Below are positions 37,388 to 47,270 of a DNA stretch of 64,000 bases, piece by piece. The stretch is taken from assembly GCA_044841755.1 (NCBI GenBank), contig JAXOFM010000001.1, forward strand, positions 558,001-622,000, read 5' to 3'. The notes beneath the pieces are model-generated. The model ran no database searches. It worked only from the letters and a program-made list of their open reading frames with translations, and was not told the DNA's origin. This stretch comes from CAZAPO01 sp044841755 (GTDB lineage: Bacteria > Bacteroidota > Bacteroidia > Flavobacteriales > Flavobacteriaceae). Position 1 is the first letter of the stretch. Each line of letters begins with the position of its first letter. Position numbers and translations under genes: made by a program.

Positions 37388-38871
37388 TGGATATAGATTT
37401 TAAAAATATATCCCAAGAAGAAACACCGCCTGAAGCGAGTGCAATGATTAATACTTTTCGAGCTTTTGGCTATAACTTAAGAACTGCTATTGCTGATATA
37501 ATCGATAATAGTATTTCTGCAAAAGCAGAAAATATTTGGGTTGAATACAAATGGGAAGGTAAAGATTCTTGGGTAACAATTACTGATGACGGTTTGGGAA
37601 TGAATCTTGAAGAATTGAAATTGGCAATGACACCCGGTAGTAGAGATCCAAAAGATGATCGTGAGGAACACGATCTAGGTAGGTTTGGACTTGGATTAAA
37701 GACATCATCGTTCTCTCAATGCAAAAGATTGACAGTTGCAACAAAAAGTCAAGGTTTTAAATTTATTACTAGATGTTGGGATCTAGATTATGTGAACAAA
37801 ACAAAGAAATGGTCCTTATTAGACTATGTGTCGGACAAATCACTTGCAAATAAGTTAGAGGAATTAAACTCTGGCACAACTGTGATATGGGAAAAGATGG
37901 ATCGACTAGTTGGTAATGCAAATAAGAACAACGAAGCCGCTATGAATGTTTTTCTTGATGAGTTTGCTTCAGTCGAAGATCATTTAAGCCTTGTCTTTCA
38001 TAGATATATGGAACAAAAAAAGGTTGCACTTTATTTAAATGGCAATAAGTTAGAACCATGGGACCCATTTTTGAAACAATCGGATGGAGGCCAGCTTGTA
38101 GCAAATGAATCCCTAGACAAAGGGCAAGTAAGTGTTAAATGCTATGTTTTACCTCATATTTCTAAATTAACAATTGAAGAAAGGAAAAAGGCAAAAACTG
38201 AGGAATGGTATAAACTTCAAGGGTTTTATATATATCGTCAAAACCGTCTACTACTGCACGGTGATTGGCTTGGTTTGTTTTCAAAAAATGAACATTTTAA
38301 AAATGCAAGAATACTAATTGACATTCCTAATAAATTAGATCACGATTGGAAAATAGATATAAAAAAAGCGACTGCTACACCTTCTTTTACTGTTAGAAAA
38401 GATCTCATAAGATTAGGTAAACTAACTCGGTCTAAGGCAAGTTCAATCCATAAGTTTAGAGGTAATCAGATTATGCTAGATGACACTATCGAATCATTTG
38501 ATTTTCAATCTGTATGGAAAGCTAGAAAGACAAGAGATGACGCTAGACATTATTATATAAATCAGGATCATCCTATTATCAAGAATTTACTAGAAAAGGA
38601 AACTATTTCTAAGAAAGAAATTAAGTCTGTTTTAAAACTTATTGGAGAAACAACACCTGTTGAGTCCATTATTCAATTTCATAGTGAGGAACCAGAAAGT
38701 CACGAGTTAAGAAATACTAACAAGGAAATTGAACCAGGGGTTTTAGAATTAGCAAATATTTACTTTTCAGGGTTATTAAAATCCGGAATGACAAGGGAAG
38801 TTGCCATTAAAAATGTTTTTAAAATTGATCCATTTAATGAATACCCAGAACTAATAGAACTATTAAAATGA
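37387..38871 (+). CDS. MORC/MutL-like GHKL ATPase
   Basis: 494 residues. The Bergerat fold is clear: N-box ADIIDNSIS (Asp37, Asn41), G1 TDDGLGM (residues 66-72), G2 GRFGLGLKTSSFS (98-110). The C-terminal 250 residues are not recognised. Prokaryotic MORC-like GHKL ATPases are known from restriction-modification-like operons with Z1 helicases and nuclease genes, which matches the neighbours here. It probably works as an ATP-dependent clamp or sensor in the complex. It overlaps the methylase by 1 bp and the Z1 gene by 4 bp. Confidence 0.88.
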   Translation: MDIDFKNISQEETPPEASAMINTFRAFGYNLRTAIADIIDNSISAKAENIWVEYKWEGKDSWVTITDDGLGMNLEELKLAMTPGSRDPKDDREEHDLGRFGLGLKTSSFSQCKRLTVATKSQGFKFITRCWDLDYVNKTKKWSLLDYVSDKSLANKLEELNSGTTVIWEKMDRLVGNANKNNEAAMNVFLDEFASVEDHLSLVFHRYMEQKKVALYLNGNKLEPWDPFLKQSDGGQLVANESLDKGQVSVKCYVLPHISKLTIEERKKAKTEEWYKLQGFYIYRQNRLLLHGDWLGLFSKNEHFKNARILIDIPNKLDHDWKIDIKKATATPSFTVRKDLIRLGKLTRSKASSIHKFRGNQIMLDDTIESFDFQSVWKARKTRDDARHYYINQDHPIIKNLLEKETISKKEIKSVLKLIGETTPVESIIQFHSEEPESHELRNTNKEIEPGVLELANIYFSGLLKSGMTREVAIKNVFKIDPFNEYPELIELLK

Positions 38872-41675
38872 GTAATTTATTTAACAGCGTGCACGTTATT
38901 GCTCAAACGGTCTTATCAAATCTTACAAAAGAAATAACAAGAGCTGTTATTGAAGAAGAAGTTGAAAAAATATTAAGCCTTTACCCATCTTTTAGAAACA
39001 TTGATGTTATATCGTTAATTGATCAGTTAGAACAAGATTCAGGCTTGTCTGAATCAACAATTACTAAATTAAATAATGATGATGTCGAACCATGGCTTTA
39101 TAAGACAGACGTTGATTTTAAATTTTGGTCTCGATATGAAACCTATCTAAGAATAACCAAACCCTCCTTCCCAATTAGAAGCCTCAATACAAAAACTCAT
39201 CAAATACTTGATGATTGTATGAATCCTATGGAACCTGGCAAATGGAGTCGAAGGGGTATGGTCGTTGGAAATGTACAATCGGGTAAGACAGCTAATTATG
39301 TAGGATTAATAAATAAAGCGATTGATGCAGGTTATAAGTTAGTAATAGTTTTTGCAGGTATTCATAACACTTTGAGAGCTCAAACACAAGATAGAATTGA
39401 TGAAGGAGTTATAGGTAGAAAAAGTGTTGATCTAATACAAAGAAAAAGATCAAGCAAGTATGGTGTTGGTAATTACTCCTTGTCTAACACTAGGCCTGTT
39501 TATTCATATACATCTACACCTTACCCTGTAAAAGAAGGGAGTAAATCCATGAAGCATGGTGATTTTGATATTAATAAGGCAAGAGAATTGAATGTTCCTA
39601 TTAACGGAACAGATCCAACTGTTTTAGTTGTAAAAAAAAACAAATCAATTCTTGAAAATTTAATTGTTTGGCTTGAAGACAAAGGTAACATTGTTGAAGG
39701 CAAATTTAAGAAAGTATCAGATGTGCCTCTTTTGATTATTGATGATGAAGCAGATAATGCATCTGTAAATACAGGTAAAGATGATGACATAAAAACAATT
39801 AACAAGTTAATTAGAACCCTTCTCGACTTATTTACCAAAAACACATTTATAGGGTTCACTGCTACCCCTTATGCTAATTTATTCATTCCAAGTAGCTGGA
39901 ATCGTGAACGAACAACCTATGTTAAAGGTATTGAGTTACCAGTTGGTCGTGATTTATTTCCTAGACATTTTATTATAAACATCCACTCATCATCTGATTA
40001 TATAGGTGCTGATAAAATATTTGGCTACGAAAATACGATTACAGGAGAGAAAAAAGAGCCGCTTAAATTAATACGTTTTGTAAAAGATCAAGAACCTTGT
40101 TTCCCAAAAAAATTAAATAAGGACAATAAAGAAGATTTACCTCAATCGACTTCAGATTTACCAACTAGTCTTAAAGATTCAATTAAATCTTTTATAATAT
40201 CATGTGCCATTAGAAGGCACAGAGGACAGCTTAAAAATCATAACTCAATGCTAATCCATGTTGCTCTATATGTTTCTTGGATTGATCGTGTTGCTGATAT
40301 TGTGAATAATTTAGTCTCAAATTATCGAAACCAGATAACGTCTGGTCAAGGATCTATCATTAGAGAACTTGAGTTAATGTTTAACAACGATTTTATTGTA
40401 ACCACAAAAAACGTTATTGAAAATCTATCATATAAAGACTCAAATATTAGTGAGTGCAACTGGGGAGATGTTAAAGTACACCTTAAAGAAGTTGTTAAAA
40501 GAATTGAAGTGAGAGCAATTCATGGAAGAAAAAAAGGCTTGGAATATGAGAATACTAAGGAATTAAATTATGATGATTATAGTGATGGACTAACAGTTAT
40601 TGCTGTTGGAGGGAATAAATTATCCCGAGGAATTACATTAGAAGGTTTAACTACGAGTTATTATTTAAGAACAACTCGAATGTATGATTCATTAATGCAG
40701 ATGGGAAGATGGTTTGGATATAGACATGGGTATGTTGACTTATGTAGATTATATACAACAGACCAAATTAGATTATGGTATCGCCATGTTGCAATGGCAA
40801 CGGAAGATATGCGACAGGATTTTGACGAATTAACGCGATTAAAAGGTGTTAGACCAGATCAATTTAGGTTAAAAGTGATGAGTCATCCAGGAATGCTAAG
40901 TATCACTGCTATGGGGAAAATGAGGGGTCATGAAAAATTGAATCTTGGTTTTTCAGGTAAAACACCTCAAACTTTTAATTTTCTAAAAAACAAAAATGCA
41001 TGTGAAATTAACTATAAATTATTTTTAAATATTATTCGAAATTTCGATAGTCCTATTATTAGTAAAAAAGGAAATAGGATTAACCAATTGCATTGGAAAA
41101 ACATTAATGCAAATGTGATTTGTGAATTTATCAATGGTTATATAACTGACCAACCAACTATTAATAGTGAAGTTCTAAATGGATATATTAAAGAGCAAAA
41201 TAAGAAACAAAAACTAATTGAATGGGATGTAGCTATAAGAGGAACTTCTGATAAATATACACCAAAGCAGAAGTTAGATGTTATTCAAGAAAAACTAATG
41301 ATTAATGGAGAAGAATATCTAATTGGGCGACCATATAGAGCACTAGAAGAAATAGGGGATTATTTAGAAACACCAGGGCGTTCAAATGCTATTCTGGATA
41401 AGGCAGCTAGAATGATTGGTCTGGGTATAACAGACCCAAAGACTAAAGAAGATTTGATTAAACAAAAAAGAGCTGAACTTGGTAAACCATTACTTGTTTT
41501 ATACCCTCTTGATCCAAGAGAGGTTGACCCAGATTCTTCAATACCAATAATTGGTTTCGGGTTAATTTTTCCAACTATTATTAATGAAGCTAAGATAGAA
41601 TACGCTACAAGACCAGTAGAAGATTTATTAAATGAGCCCCATGTAAATGATGATATTGATGATGATGAAAAATGA
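38868..41675 (+). CDS. Z1-domain superfamily II helicase
   Basis: 935 residues. Walker A is GNVQSGKT (134-141), Walker B LIIDDEAD (289-296), motif III-like GFTATPYAN (329-337), and motif VI QMGRWFGYR (611-619). These fit the Z1 family. Z1 proteins occur with GHKL ATPases and nucleases in predicted restriction systems and are expected to translocate on DNA. It overlaps both neighbours, which implies coupled translation and stoichiometric assembly. Confidence 0.9.
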   Translation: MSNLFNSVHVIAQTVLSNLTKEITRAVIEEEVEKILSLYPSFRNIDVISLIDQLEQDSGLSESTITKLNNDDVEPWLYKTDVDFKFWSRYETYLRITKPSFPIRSLNTKTHQILDDCMNPMEPGKWSRRGMVVGNVQSGKTANYVGLINKAIDAGYKLVIVFAGIHNTLRAQTQDRIDEGVIGRKSVDLIQRKRSSKYGVGNYSLSNTRPVYSYTSTPYPVKEGSKSMKHGDFDINKARELNVPINGTDPTVLVVKKNKSILENLIVWLEDKGNIVEGKFKKVSDVPLLIIDDEADNASVNTGKDDDIKTINKLIRTLLDLFTKNTFIGFTATPYANLFIPSSWNRERTTYVKGIELPVGRDLFPRHFIINIHSSSDYIGADKIFGYENTITGEKKEPLKLIRFVKDQEPCFPKKLNKDNKEDLPQSTSDLPTSLKDSIKSFIISCAIRRHRGQLKNHNSMLIHVALYVSWIDRVADIVNNLVSNYRNQITSGQGSIIRELELMFNNDFIVTTKNVIENLSYKDSNISECNWGDVKVHLKEVVKRIEVRAIHGRKKGLEYENTKELNYDDYSDGLTVIAVGGNKLSRGITLEGLTTSYYLRTTRMYDSLMQMGRWFGYRHGYVDLCRLYTTDQIRLWYRHVAMATEDMRQDFDELTRLKGVRPDQFRLKVMSHPGMLSITAMGKMRGHEKLNLGFSGKTPQTFNFLKNKNACEINYKLFLNIIRNFDSPIISKKGNRINQLHWKNINANVICEFINGYITDQPTINSEVLNGYIKEQNKKQKLIEWDVAIRGTSDKYTPKQKLDVIQEKLMINGEEYLIGRPYRALEEIGDYLETPGRSNAILDKAARMIGLGITDPKTKEDLIKQKRAELGKPLLVLYPLDPREVDPDSSIPIIGFGLIFPTIINEAKIEYATRPVEDLLNEPHVNDDIDDDEK

Positions 41676-42645
41676 TATTCAAAATATTTGGGAAAAACTT
41701 GAATTAAATATTGCTCAAGATTTTAATAAATTAAGGCTTGAATCATGTTTACCACTAAATTGCTATTTAGCAATATTAAATTCTACGAATACTCGTTGTT
41801 TTGAATTAGAGATAGGTAATAGTAAAGTCAAAAGTTTCCAGAAAAAATTTAGAGGCGTTGAAATTTATTTACTTGAGATTAGTCCTAATAAGAAATCAAT
41901 ATTCATCTATTTACTAGATAACGATCTTAGTGAAGTTTTTGACTTGTTTATCGAAGATCTTTTAAAGAATATCGAGGGGTTAACAGATGGTGAGAAAGCA
42001 TTTAAGGTGATTCAAAATCAATTTGGTAAATGGGGAAAATTATTTGCAAAAATAAAAGGTGAATTACTTTCCAAAGAACGACAAAGAGGACTGTATGGTG
42101 AATTAACATTTTTAAATACTCTATTGAATCGATCTAATGATTTTGTTATGACAATTTCTTCTTGGACAGGTCCTGAGGGTTCAAATCAGGATTTCAGTAA
42201 TGGATTATCAGCGGTAGAAGTAAAAAGCTCTAGGGCAACTAAACCAACAGTTAATATTGCTAGTGAGTTACAATTAGATTGGACCACATTGGATAACCTC
42301 TATTTACATGTGATTCATCTTGATGAACTAAATAATGGTTCAGATACTTTAAAAAAATTGATTGAAATGATTAAACACAAAGTAGAAAAACACCCTAATT
42401 CATTGCGCTTGTTTGAAGAGAAGTTGGATCTCGTTGGTATTCATTTTGGAGAAGAGAAGCATTATGATGATTTAGGATTTATTATTCGTTCTCAAAGAGC
42501 GTATAAAGTCCAAAATGGTTTTCCTGTTTTGATTAATGATACTATTAATAATGACGCAATTCATAATGTAAAGTATCAAGTAGATCTAACTGCTTTAGAG
42601 CCTTTTGAAACTGAACTCGAATCTGTTATAAGTAAAATGATATGA
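41665..42645 (+). CDS. DUF4420 PD-(D/E)XK nuclease-like protein
   Basis: 326 residues from the ATG at 41665. Several in-frame ATGs up to 18 bp upstream also overlap the Z1 gene. Candidate catalytic residues of a PD-(D/E)XK fold are Glu146 (GLYGELTFL), Asp176 (SNQDF) and Glu185-x-Lys187 (SAVEVKSS). It would be the restriction nuclease subunit of the GHKL-Z1 system. It overlaps AIPR by 4 bp (ATGA). Confidence 0.85.
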   Translation: MKNDIQNIWEKLELNIAQDFNKLRLESCLPLNCYLAILNSTNTRCFELEIGNSKVKSFQKKFRGVEIYLLEISPNKKSIFIYLLDNDLSEVFDLFIEDLLKNIEGLTDGEKAFKVIQNQFGKWGKLFAKIKGELLSKERQRGLYGELTFLNTLLNRSNDFVMTISSWTGPEGSNQDFSNGLSAVEVKSSRATKPTVNIASELQLDWTTLDNLYLHVIHLDELNNGSDTLKKLIEMIKHKVEKHPNSLRLFEEKLDLVGIHFGEEKHYDDLGFIIRSQRAYKVQNGFPVLINDTINNDAIHNVKYQVDLTALEPFETELESVISKMI

Positions 42646-45008
42646 GTAATACAAAAACTCAACATACTGATTTTGAATTAGAACAATACACACAGGAAGT
42701 ATTCCACGAAATAAATTCATTGGCCTATTCTGATGACGACGGAGCTTCAAAAGAGGATAAGTTCACTGAATACATAATGGAAATATTGGCTGAAGCGGGC
42801 GAAACAGAAGGCATCAGATTATGTCCCTATGTTAAAGAGAATCGTTTTGAAAATATTGATCTTAAAATTAATGGTTATTCTATTGAAGATGGATTTGAAA
42901 GTGTAGATCTTTTTATAACTCATTATTCGGATACCAATGAAATTTACTCTTTAAGAAAACCTGAATTTGACGGATTGTTAAAATGGTCAACCAAATTTTT
43001 AAATGCTGCATTGAAAGGTCATTTAGATGAGATAGAACCATCAACTGAAGCATACGGTTTAGCGGGCCTTATGAAAAAGCACAATAATGAATTTATTAGA
43101 ATAAATATCTTTATTATATCCAATGGTAATATTCCTTTTGACGCTCCCAAAACTAAAATAAAAGGATTTGATGATCTCTTAATAAATGTCCACATATGGG
43201 ACTTAGAACGATTGCATCGTTTATCGCAATCAAAATATAATCGAGAGCCTATTGAAATTAATTTTAAAGAAACTTTAGGTGTTACTATTCCTTGTCTTGA
43301 AATGCCCTCAAAAAATGATCTTTACGAATGCTATTTAGCAATTGTTCCGGGAGATATACTTGCCGCTTTATACAAGAATTATGGCACAAGATTATTAGAA
43401 AGTAATGTGAGGGCTTTTTTGCAACAAACGGGTAAGGTTAATCGAGGTATAAGAGATACGATTCGTCATAATCCCGAAATGTTTTTACCTTATAATAATG
43501 GATTGGCTACTACCGCGATTGATGTGAAAACTGAGCAAATTGAAGGTCAAAATTTCATTACAAATGTTAAAGATTTTCAGATTGTAAACGGTGGGCAAAC
43601 AACCGCCTCTCTTTTTCATACATTCAAAAAATTCAAATCAGACCTTTCCGAAGTCTTCGTTCAAATGAAATTGACAGTAATCAAAGATGAAGAAAAAAAG
43701 AACGAGATGGTCCCGAATATTTCTCGATATGCCAATAGTCAAAATAAGGTTTCAGAGCTTGACTTGAGTTCCAATAACGCCTTTTTAATAAAGCTTGAAG
43801 AATTATCGAGAACGACTTATGCAATTGATCCAGATGATAGAAATAAACAATCTATTTGGTTTTTTGAGAGAGTTAAAGGGCAATATAAAGAGTCATTAAA
43901 TAAAGAACCTACTGCCGGCAAGCAAAAAGCATTTAAATTGAAATATCCAACCTCTCAGAAGATATTAAAATCTGAAGTAGCTAAGTACATGAATATTTAT
44001 AATAGAATACCATATCATGTCTCTAAAGGAGCACAGAAGAATTACAATATTTATCTTAGAGAAGCTGAGAAAGAGTTTAAAAAAAAGAAACCTACTCGTA
44101 TAATGTGGGAAGATATAGTTGCTAATGCCATACTATTTAAGGCAACAGATAAACTTTTTGGAAGAAAGAATCAGGATCCGATAGGTGATACAAATATTAA
44201 ATCTCACACTGTTGCTTACACCTTGTCCCTCTTGCATGAATTAACAGATGGAAAAATTGATTTAGGAAAAATATGGAATACGCAAGTTATAGATGAATTC
44301 TTCAAAATGGAATTAAAAAAGGGTTTAATCTATGTATATAAGTTTTTCACATCATTAAATGTTTTACTTATTAGTGAAGCTGCGAAATCGGAAAAGACTT
44401 GGATCAAGTTATTAGAACAAAAAAAATGCCCTTTTAATCTTGAGATTTTAAAACCATATTTAGTTGATGAAAAAGAATACAAACAAAGATATGAGCAGAA
44501 TGAGGATGATAGTGCAGAAATACGTAAATATGATAATTTAAAGCAGATTTCAGATTTAGGTCTCAGATTCTGGGATGGCCTATTCAAGTATAATATTAGA
44601 ACTAATATATTATCAAAGTATGAAGATAATATGTTATCAAGTATTCGAAGAAAAATGAAGTTTTCTGGAAATTTTACAGAAAATGAAATTTCAGTTGGAG
44701 TTAGGATTATTAAGAAGTTAGAACAATTAAAAGTCAATTTTAAAGATATTACAATTTTAAGTGATCTTGATGAAAGCGAAAGTATTGATCCATCGGCATT
44801 GTATAACAGGCTTCTTTTAATTGATAGGTCTAAATGGAGTCAAATTATCGATTTAGGAGAGCAAACTGGAACACTTACTTTTAAAGAGTTAAGTGTAATT
44901 AAAACCGTTAGACAAAAGCTTAAAAGAAAAGAAAACATTGACCTGAAAAGAATGAAAATAGTTGATGAGTCTTTAAAAAAGTTAAAGAAATTTGGAATTA
45001 AGGTATAA
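42642..45008 (+). CDS. AIPR-family protein
   Basis: 788 residues. The AIPR (abortive infection phage resistance) core is in the middle: LLESNVRAFLQQTGKVNRGIRDTI, then FLPYNNGLATTA, then DFQIVNGGQTTASLFHTF (about residues 250-325). The N-terminal 200 residues resemble a restriction-nuclease-like domain (SVDLFITHYSDT), but I cannot place a full active site. AIPR proteins are the usual last member of DCM-GHKL-Z1-DUF4420 operons. The gene ends 25 bp before the HNH gene. Confidence 0.88.
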   Translation: MSNTKTQHTDFELEQYTQEVFHEINSLAYSDDDGASKEDKFTEYIMEILAEAGETEGIRLCPYVKENRFENIDLKINGYSIEDGFESVDLFITHYSDTNEIYSLRKPEFDGLLKWSTKFLNAALKGHLDEIEPSTEAYGLAGLMKKHNNEFIRINIFIISNGNIPFDAPKTKIKGFDDLLINVHIWDLERLHRLSQSKYNREPIEINFKETLGVTIPCLEMPSKNDLYECYLAIVPGDILAALYKNYGTRLLESNVRAFLQQTGKVNRGIRDTIRHNPEMFLPYNNGLATTAIDVKTEQIEGQNFITNVKDFQIVNGGQTTASLFHTFKKFKSDLSEVFVQMKLTVIKDEEKKNEMVPNISRYANSQNKVSELDLSSNNAFLIKLEELSRTTYAIDPDDRNKQSIWFFERVKGQYKESLNKEPTAGKQKAFKLKYPTSQKILKSEVAKYMNIYNRIPYHVSKGAQKNYNIYLREAEKEFKKKKPTRIMWEDIVANAILFKATDKLFGRKNQDPIGDTNIKSHTVAYTLSLLHELTDGKIDLGKIWNTQVIDEFFKMELKKGLIYVYKFFTSLNVLLISEAAKSEKTWIKLLEQKKCPFNLEILKPYLVDEKEYKQRYEQNEDDSAEIRKYDNLKQISDLGLRFWDGLFKYNIRTNILSKYEDNMLSSIRRKMKFSGNFTENEISVGVRIIKKLEQLKVNFKDITILSDLDESESIDPSALYNRLLLIDRSKWSQIIDLGEQTGTLTFKELSVIKTVRQKLKRKENIDLKRMKIVDESLKKLKKFGIKV

Positions 45009-45033
45009 TCCAATGTCTAAAAATTAAATTATT

Positions 45034-45771
45034 ATGGCAGAACGTTCAAAAGAATTAATTCAAGTTGGATATTATTTGTCTAAATATGGGAAACAGGATC
45101 CACCTAAAAGGTTAGGCACAGATAAATGGAATGAAGCTTATAGAATGTTTTATGATGCCTTAAATGGAGGCAGAGCTGTTTTAGAATTTGAACATAGCTT
45201 AAAAAATTCAAGAGATGGTTTTGATAGTTATTTCTCTGAAACCAACAGAGAGGGTTGGAAAGACAAAGACGGTAATCCAGCGCATTTAACTGGATTTTCT
45301 GCTGAAGTCTATAGTGAATTTATCAAAAAGGATGAAAATCAAATTTGGTCTATCATCGCAAAATATTTATACATAGATCATAAAATAGAGCAAATTGTTT
45401 TTACTGATCTAATAGCAGAAGATATTGCAAATAGTGATTCGAATAGTACAAGAACTGAGGGTGGTATAAAAGTTAGAATATCCAAGACTATTGAGAGAAG
45501 CCCTAAATTGAGACAAGAAGCATTAGATATACATGGATATAAATGTCAAGTCTGTAATTTTGATTTTGAATTGACCTATGGTAAATGGGGCAAAGATTTT
45601 GCAGAAGTACATCATATAAAACCATTATCAGATTTGAAAGGTGAAAAACATGAAACCAATCCTAAAACTGATTTATCTGTTTTATGTGCCAACTGCCATA
45701 GAATGGTTCATCGGAAAAAAGGTATAACGCTTTCATTAGATGAATTAAAATTTAAAATGAAAAAGAATTAA
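45034..45771 (+). CDS. HNH endonuclease
   Basis: 245 residues. The C-terminal HNH domain has Cys171/Cys174 (KCQVC), the catalytic region EVHHIKPLSD (His193/His194), and Cys218/Cys221 with following His residues (LCANCHRMVH). The N-terminal 150 residues are unassigned and could be a specificity or sensor domain. It follows AIPR by 25 bp and probably extends the same operon as an additional restriction effector. Confidence 0.85.
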   Translation: MAERSKELIQVGYYLSKYGKQDPPKRLGTDKWNEAYRMFYDALNGGRAVLEFEHSLKNSRDGFDSYFSETNREGWKDKDGNPAHLTGFSAEVYSEFIKKDENQIWSIIAKYLYIDHKIEQIVFTDLIAEDIANSDSNSTRTEGGIKVRISKTIERSPKLRQEALDIHGYKCQVCNFDFELTYGKWGKDFAEVHHIKPLSDLKGEKHETNPKTDLSVLCANCHRMVHRKKGITLSLDELKFKMKKN

Positions 45772-45790
45772 AATATTAGGACAAGAAGGA

Positions 45791-47266
45791 ATGCTTACCA
45801 AAACAGACTTTAAGTATTATTTAGATTGTCCAGAATCTATATGGTTATTAAAAAATAAACCAGAAATTTATCCCAAAGGTGAGTTTTCATTATTTACAGA
45901 AAAACTAATTAAAGAAGGTTATGAAGTAGAAGGCTATGCAAAACTATTATTTGCAAATGGTTTAGACTTACCAGAATATGGTAGTCCTACGCAAACACAA
46001 ATAGCACTAACAGATTCTCATAATGTTTACTTTCAGCCATCATTTATTACCAATAAAGATGTATTTGCTCGTATAGATATATTTGAACGATTAACGGATG
46101 GTACGTGGCATATTTATGAAGTCAAATCATCTACTTCAATAAAAAAAGACAGAAAGCATAGACAAATAGAGGATGTGTGTTTTCAGAAATATGTACTTAC
46201 AGAATGTGGTTATTTAGTTTCTAAAGTTTCAATTATTCATTTAAATAAAGAGTATGTAAAACAAGGTAATATAGTTCCTAATGATTTATTGAAAATTACA
46301 GATGTTACAGATGCAGTAAATGGAATATATTCAAGTGTAGTCAATCAAATTATTTCAGCTTCAAATTTTATAAATAAAGCCATAATTAATGAAACTGTAT
46401 GTTCTTGTAAGCATAAAACAAGGTCTAATCATTGTGATGCATTCAAGTATTTTAACACCACGATACCAGACTATAGTATTTATGATATAGGTCGTATTTC
46501 AGCGAAAAAAATAGGTTTATTAGTAGATAATGAACAATTAGCAATTATTGATATTCCTTTAGATTTTGAGTTAAATATAAATCAACAAACCCAAGTGACG
46601 TCTGTAAAACAAGAGCAACCTATAATCAATCAGGCTAACATTAAAAGAGAGTTAGATAAATTAAACTTTCCATTACATTTTATAGATTATGAAACCTATG
46701 CAAGTGCTATCCCAAGATTAGATGGATTAAGTCCGCATAAGCATTTAACCTTTCAAGTATCTATTCACACACTAACAGAAGACAATACCCTAACGCATTT
46801 TGAATATTTATTAGATGCAATGCAGATGCCAATAGAGATGCTACAAGCTATGCAAGACTTTACAGGAAATACAGGCTCCTTTATATCTTGGCACGCAAGT
46901 TTTGAAATAGGAAGAAATAAGGACTTAATAGAATGGTTGCCACAGTTTGTCAATTATCTTACTTACATTAATGAGCATACGTTTGATTTAGAGACAATTT
47001 TCAAAAAAGACTATATAGACTATCGTTTTCACGGTTCAAGTTCCATTAAAAAAGTATTGCCAGTATTATGTCCAGATATAAGCTATTCAGATTTAGATGT
47101 TAATAATGGCACTATGGCATTAGATACTTGGGGCAGAATGGTTTTAGACCCAAATTTTAATGAAGATATAGAAGCAACAAGAAAAAATCTTTTAGACTAT
47201 TGTGAATTAGATACGTTTGCGATGGTTAAGATTTATAAGGTTTTGAGAGATTTAAGCTATAGGTAA
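45791..47266 (+). CDS. DUF2779 protein: Cas4-like nuclease fused to a DEDD-type exonuclease domain
   Basis: 491 residues. The N-terminal half has a RecB/Cas4-like nuclease pattern: Asp96 (ARIDIFE), Glu110-x-Lys112 (YEVKSS), then a Gln-bearing DVCFQKYVL. Cys13 together with Cys204, Cys206 and Cys215 matches the one-plus-three cysteine arrangement of Cas4 iron-sulphur clusters. The C-terminal half (from about 295) has HFIDYETY, FISWHASFEIGR and LLDYCELDTFAMVKI, the DEDD-exonuclease-like part of DUF2779. It starts 19 bp after the HNH gene. Its 3' end is 4 bp from the convergent reverse transcriptase gene. Confidence 0.82.
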   Translation: MLTKTDFKYYLDCPESIWLLKNKPEIYPKGEFSLFTEKLIKEGYEVEGYAKLLFANGLDLPEYGSPTQTQIALTDSHNVYFQPSFITNKDVFARIDIFERLTDGTWHIYEVKSSTSIKKDRKHRQIEDVCFQKYVLTECGYLVSKVSIIHLNKEYVKQGNIVPNDLLKITDVTDAVNGIYSSVVNQIISASNFINKAIINETVCSCKHKTRSNHCDAFKYFNTTIPDYSIYDIGRISAKKIGLLVDNEQLAIIDIPLDFELNINQQTQVTSVKQEQPIINQANIKRELDKLNFPLHFIDYETYASAIPRLDGLSPHKHLTFQVSIHTLTEDNTLTHFEYLLDAMQMPIEMLQAMQDFTGNTGSFISWHASFEIGRNKDLIEWLPQFVNYLTYINEHTFDLETIFKKDYIDYRFHGSSSIKKVLPVLCPDISYSDLDVNNGTMALDTWGRMVLDPNFNEDIEATRKNLLDYCELDTFAMVKIYKVLRDLSYR

Positions 47267-47270
47267 TATA

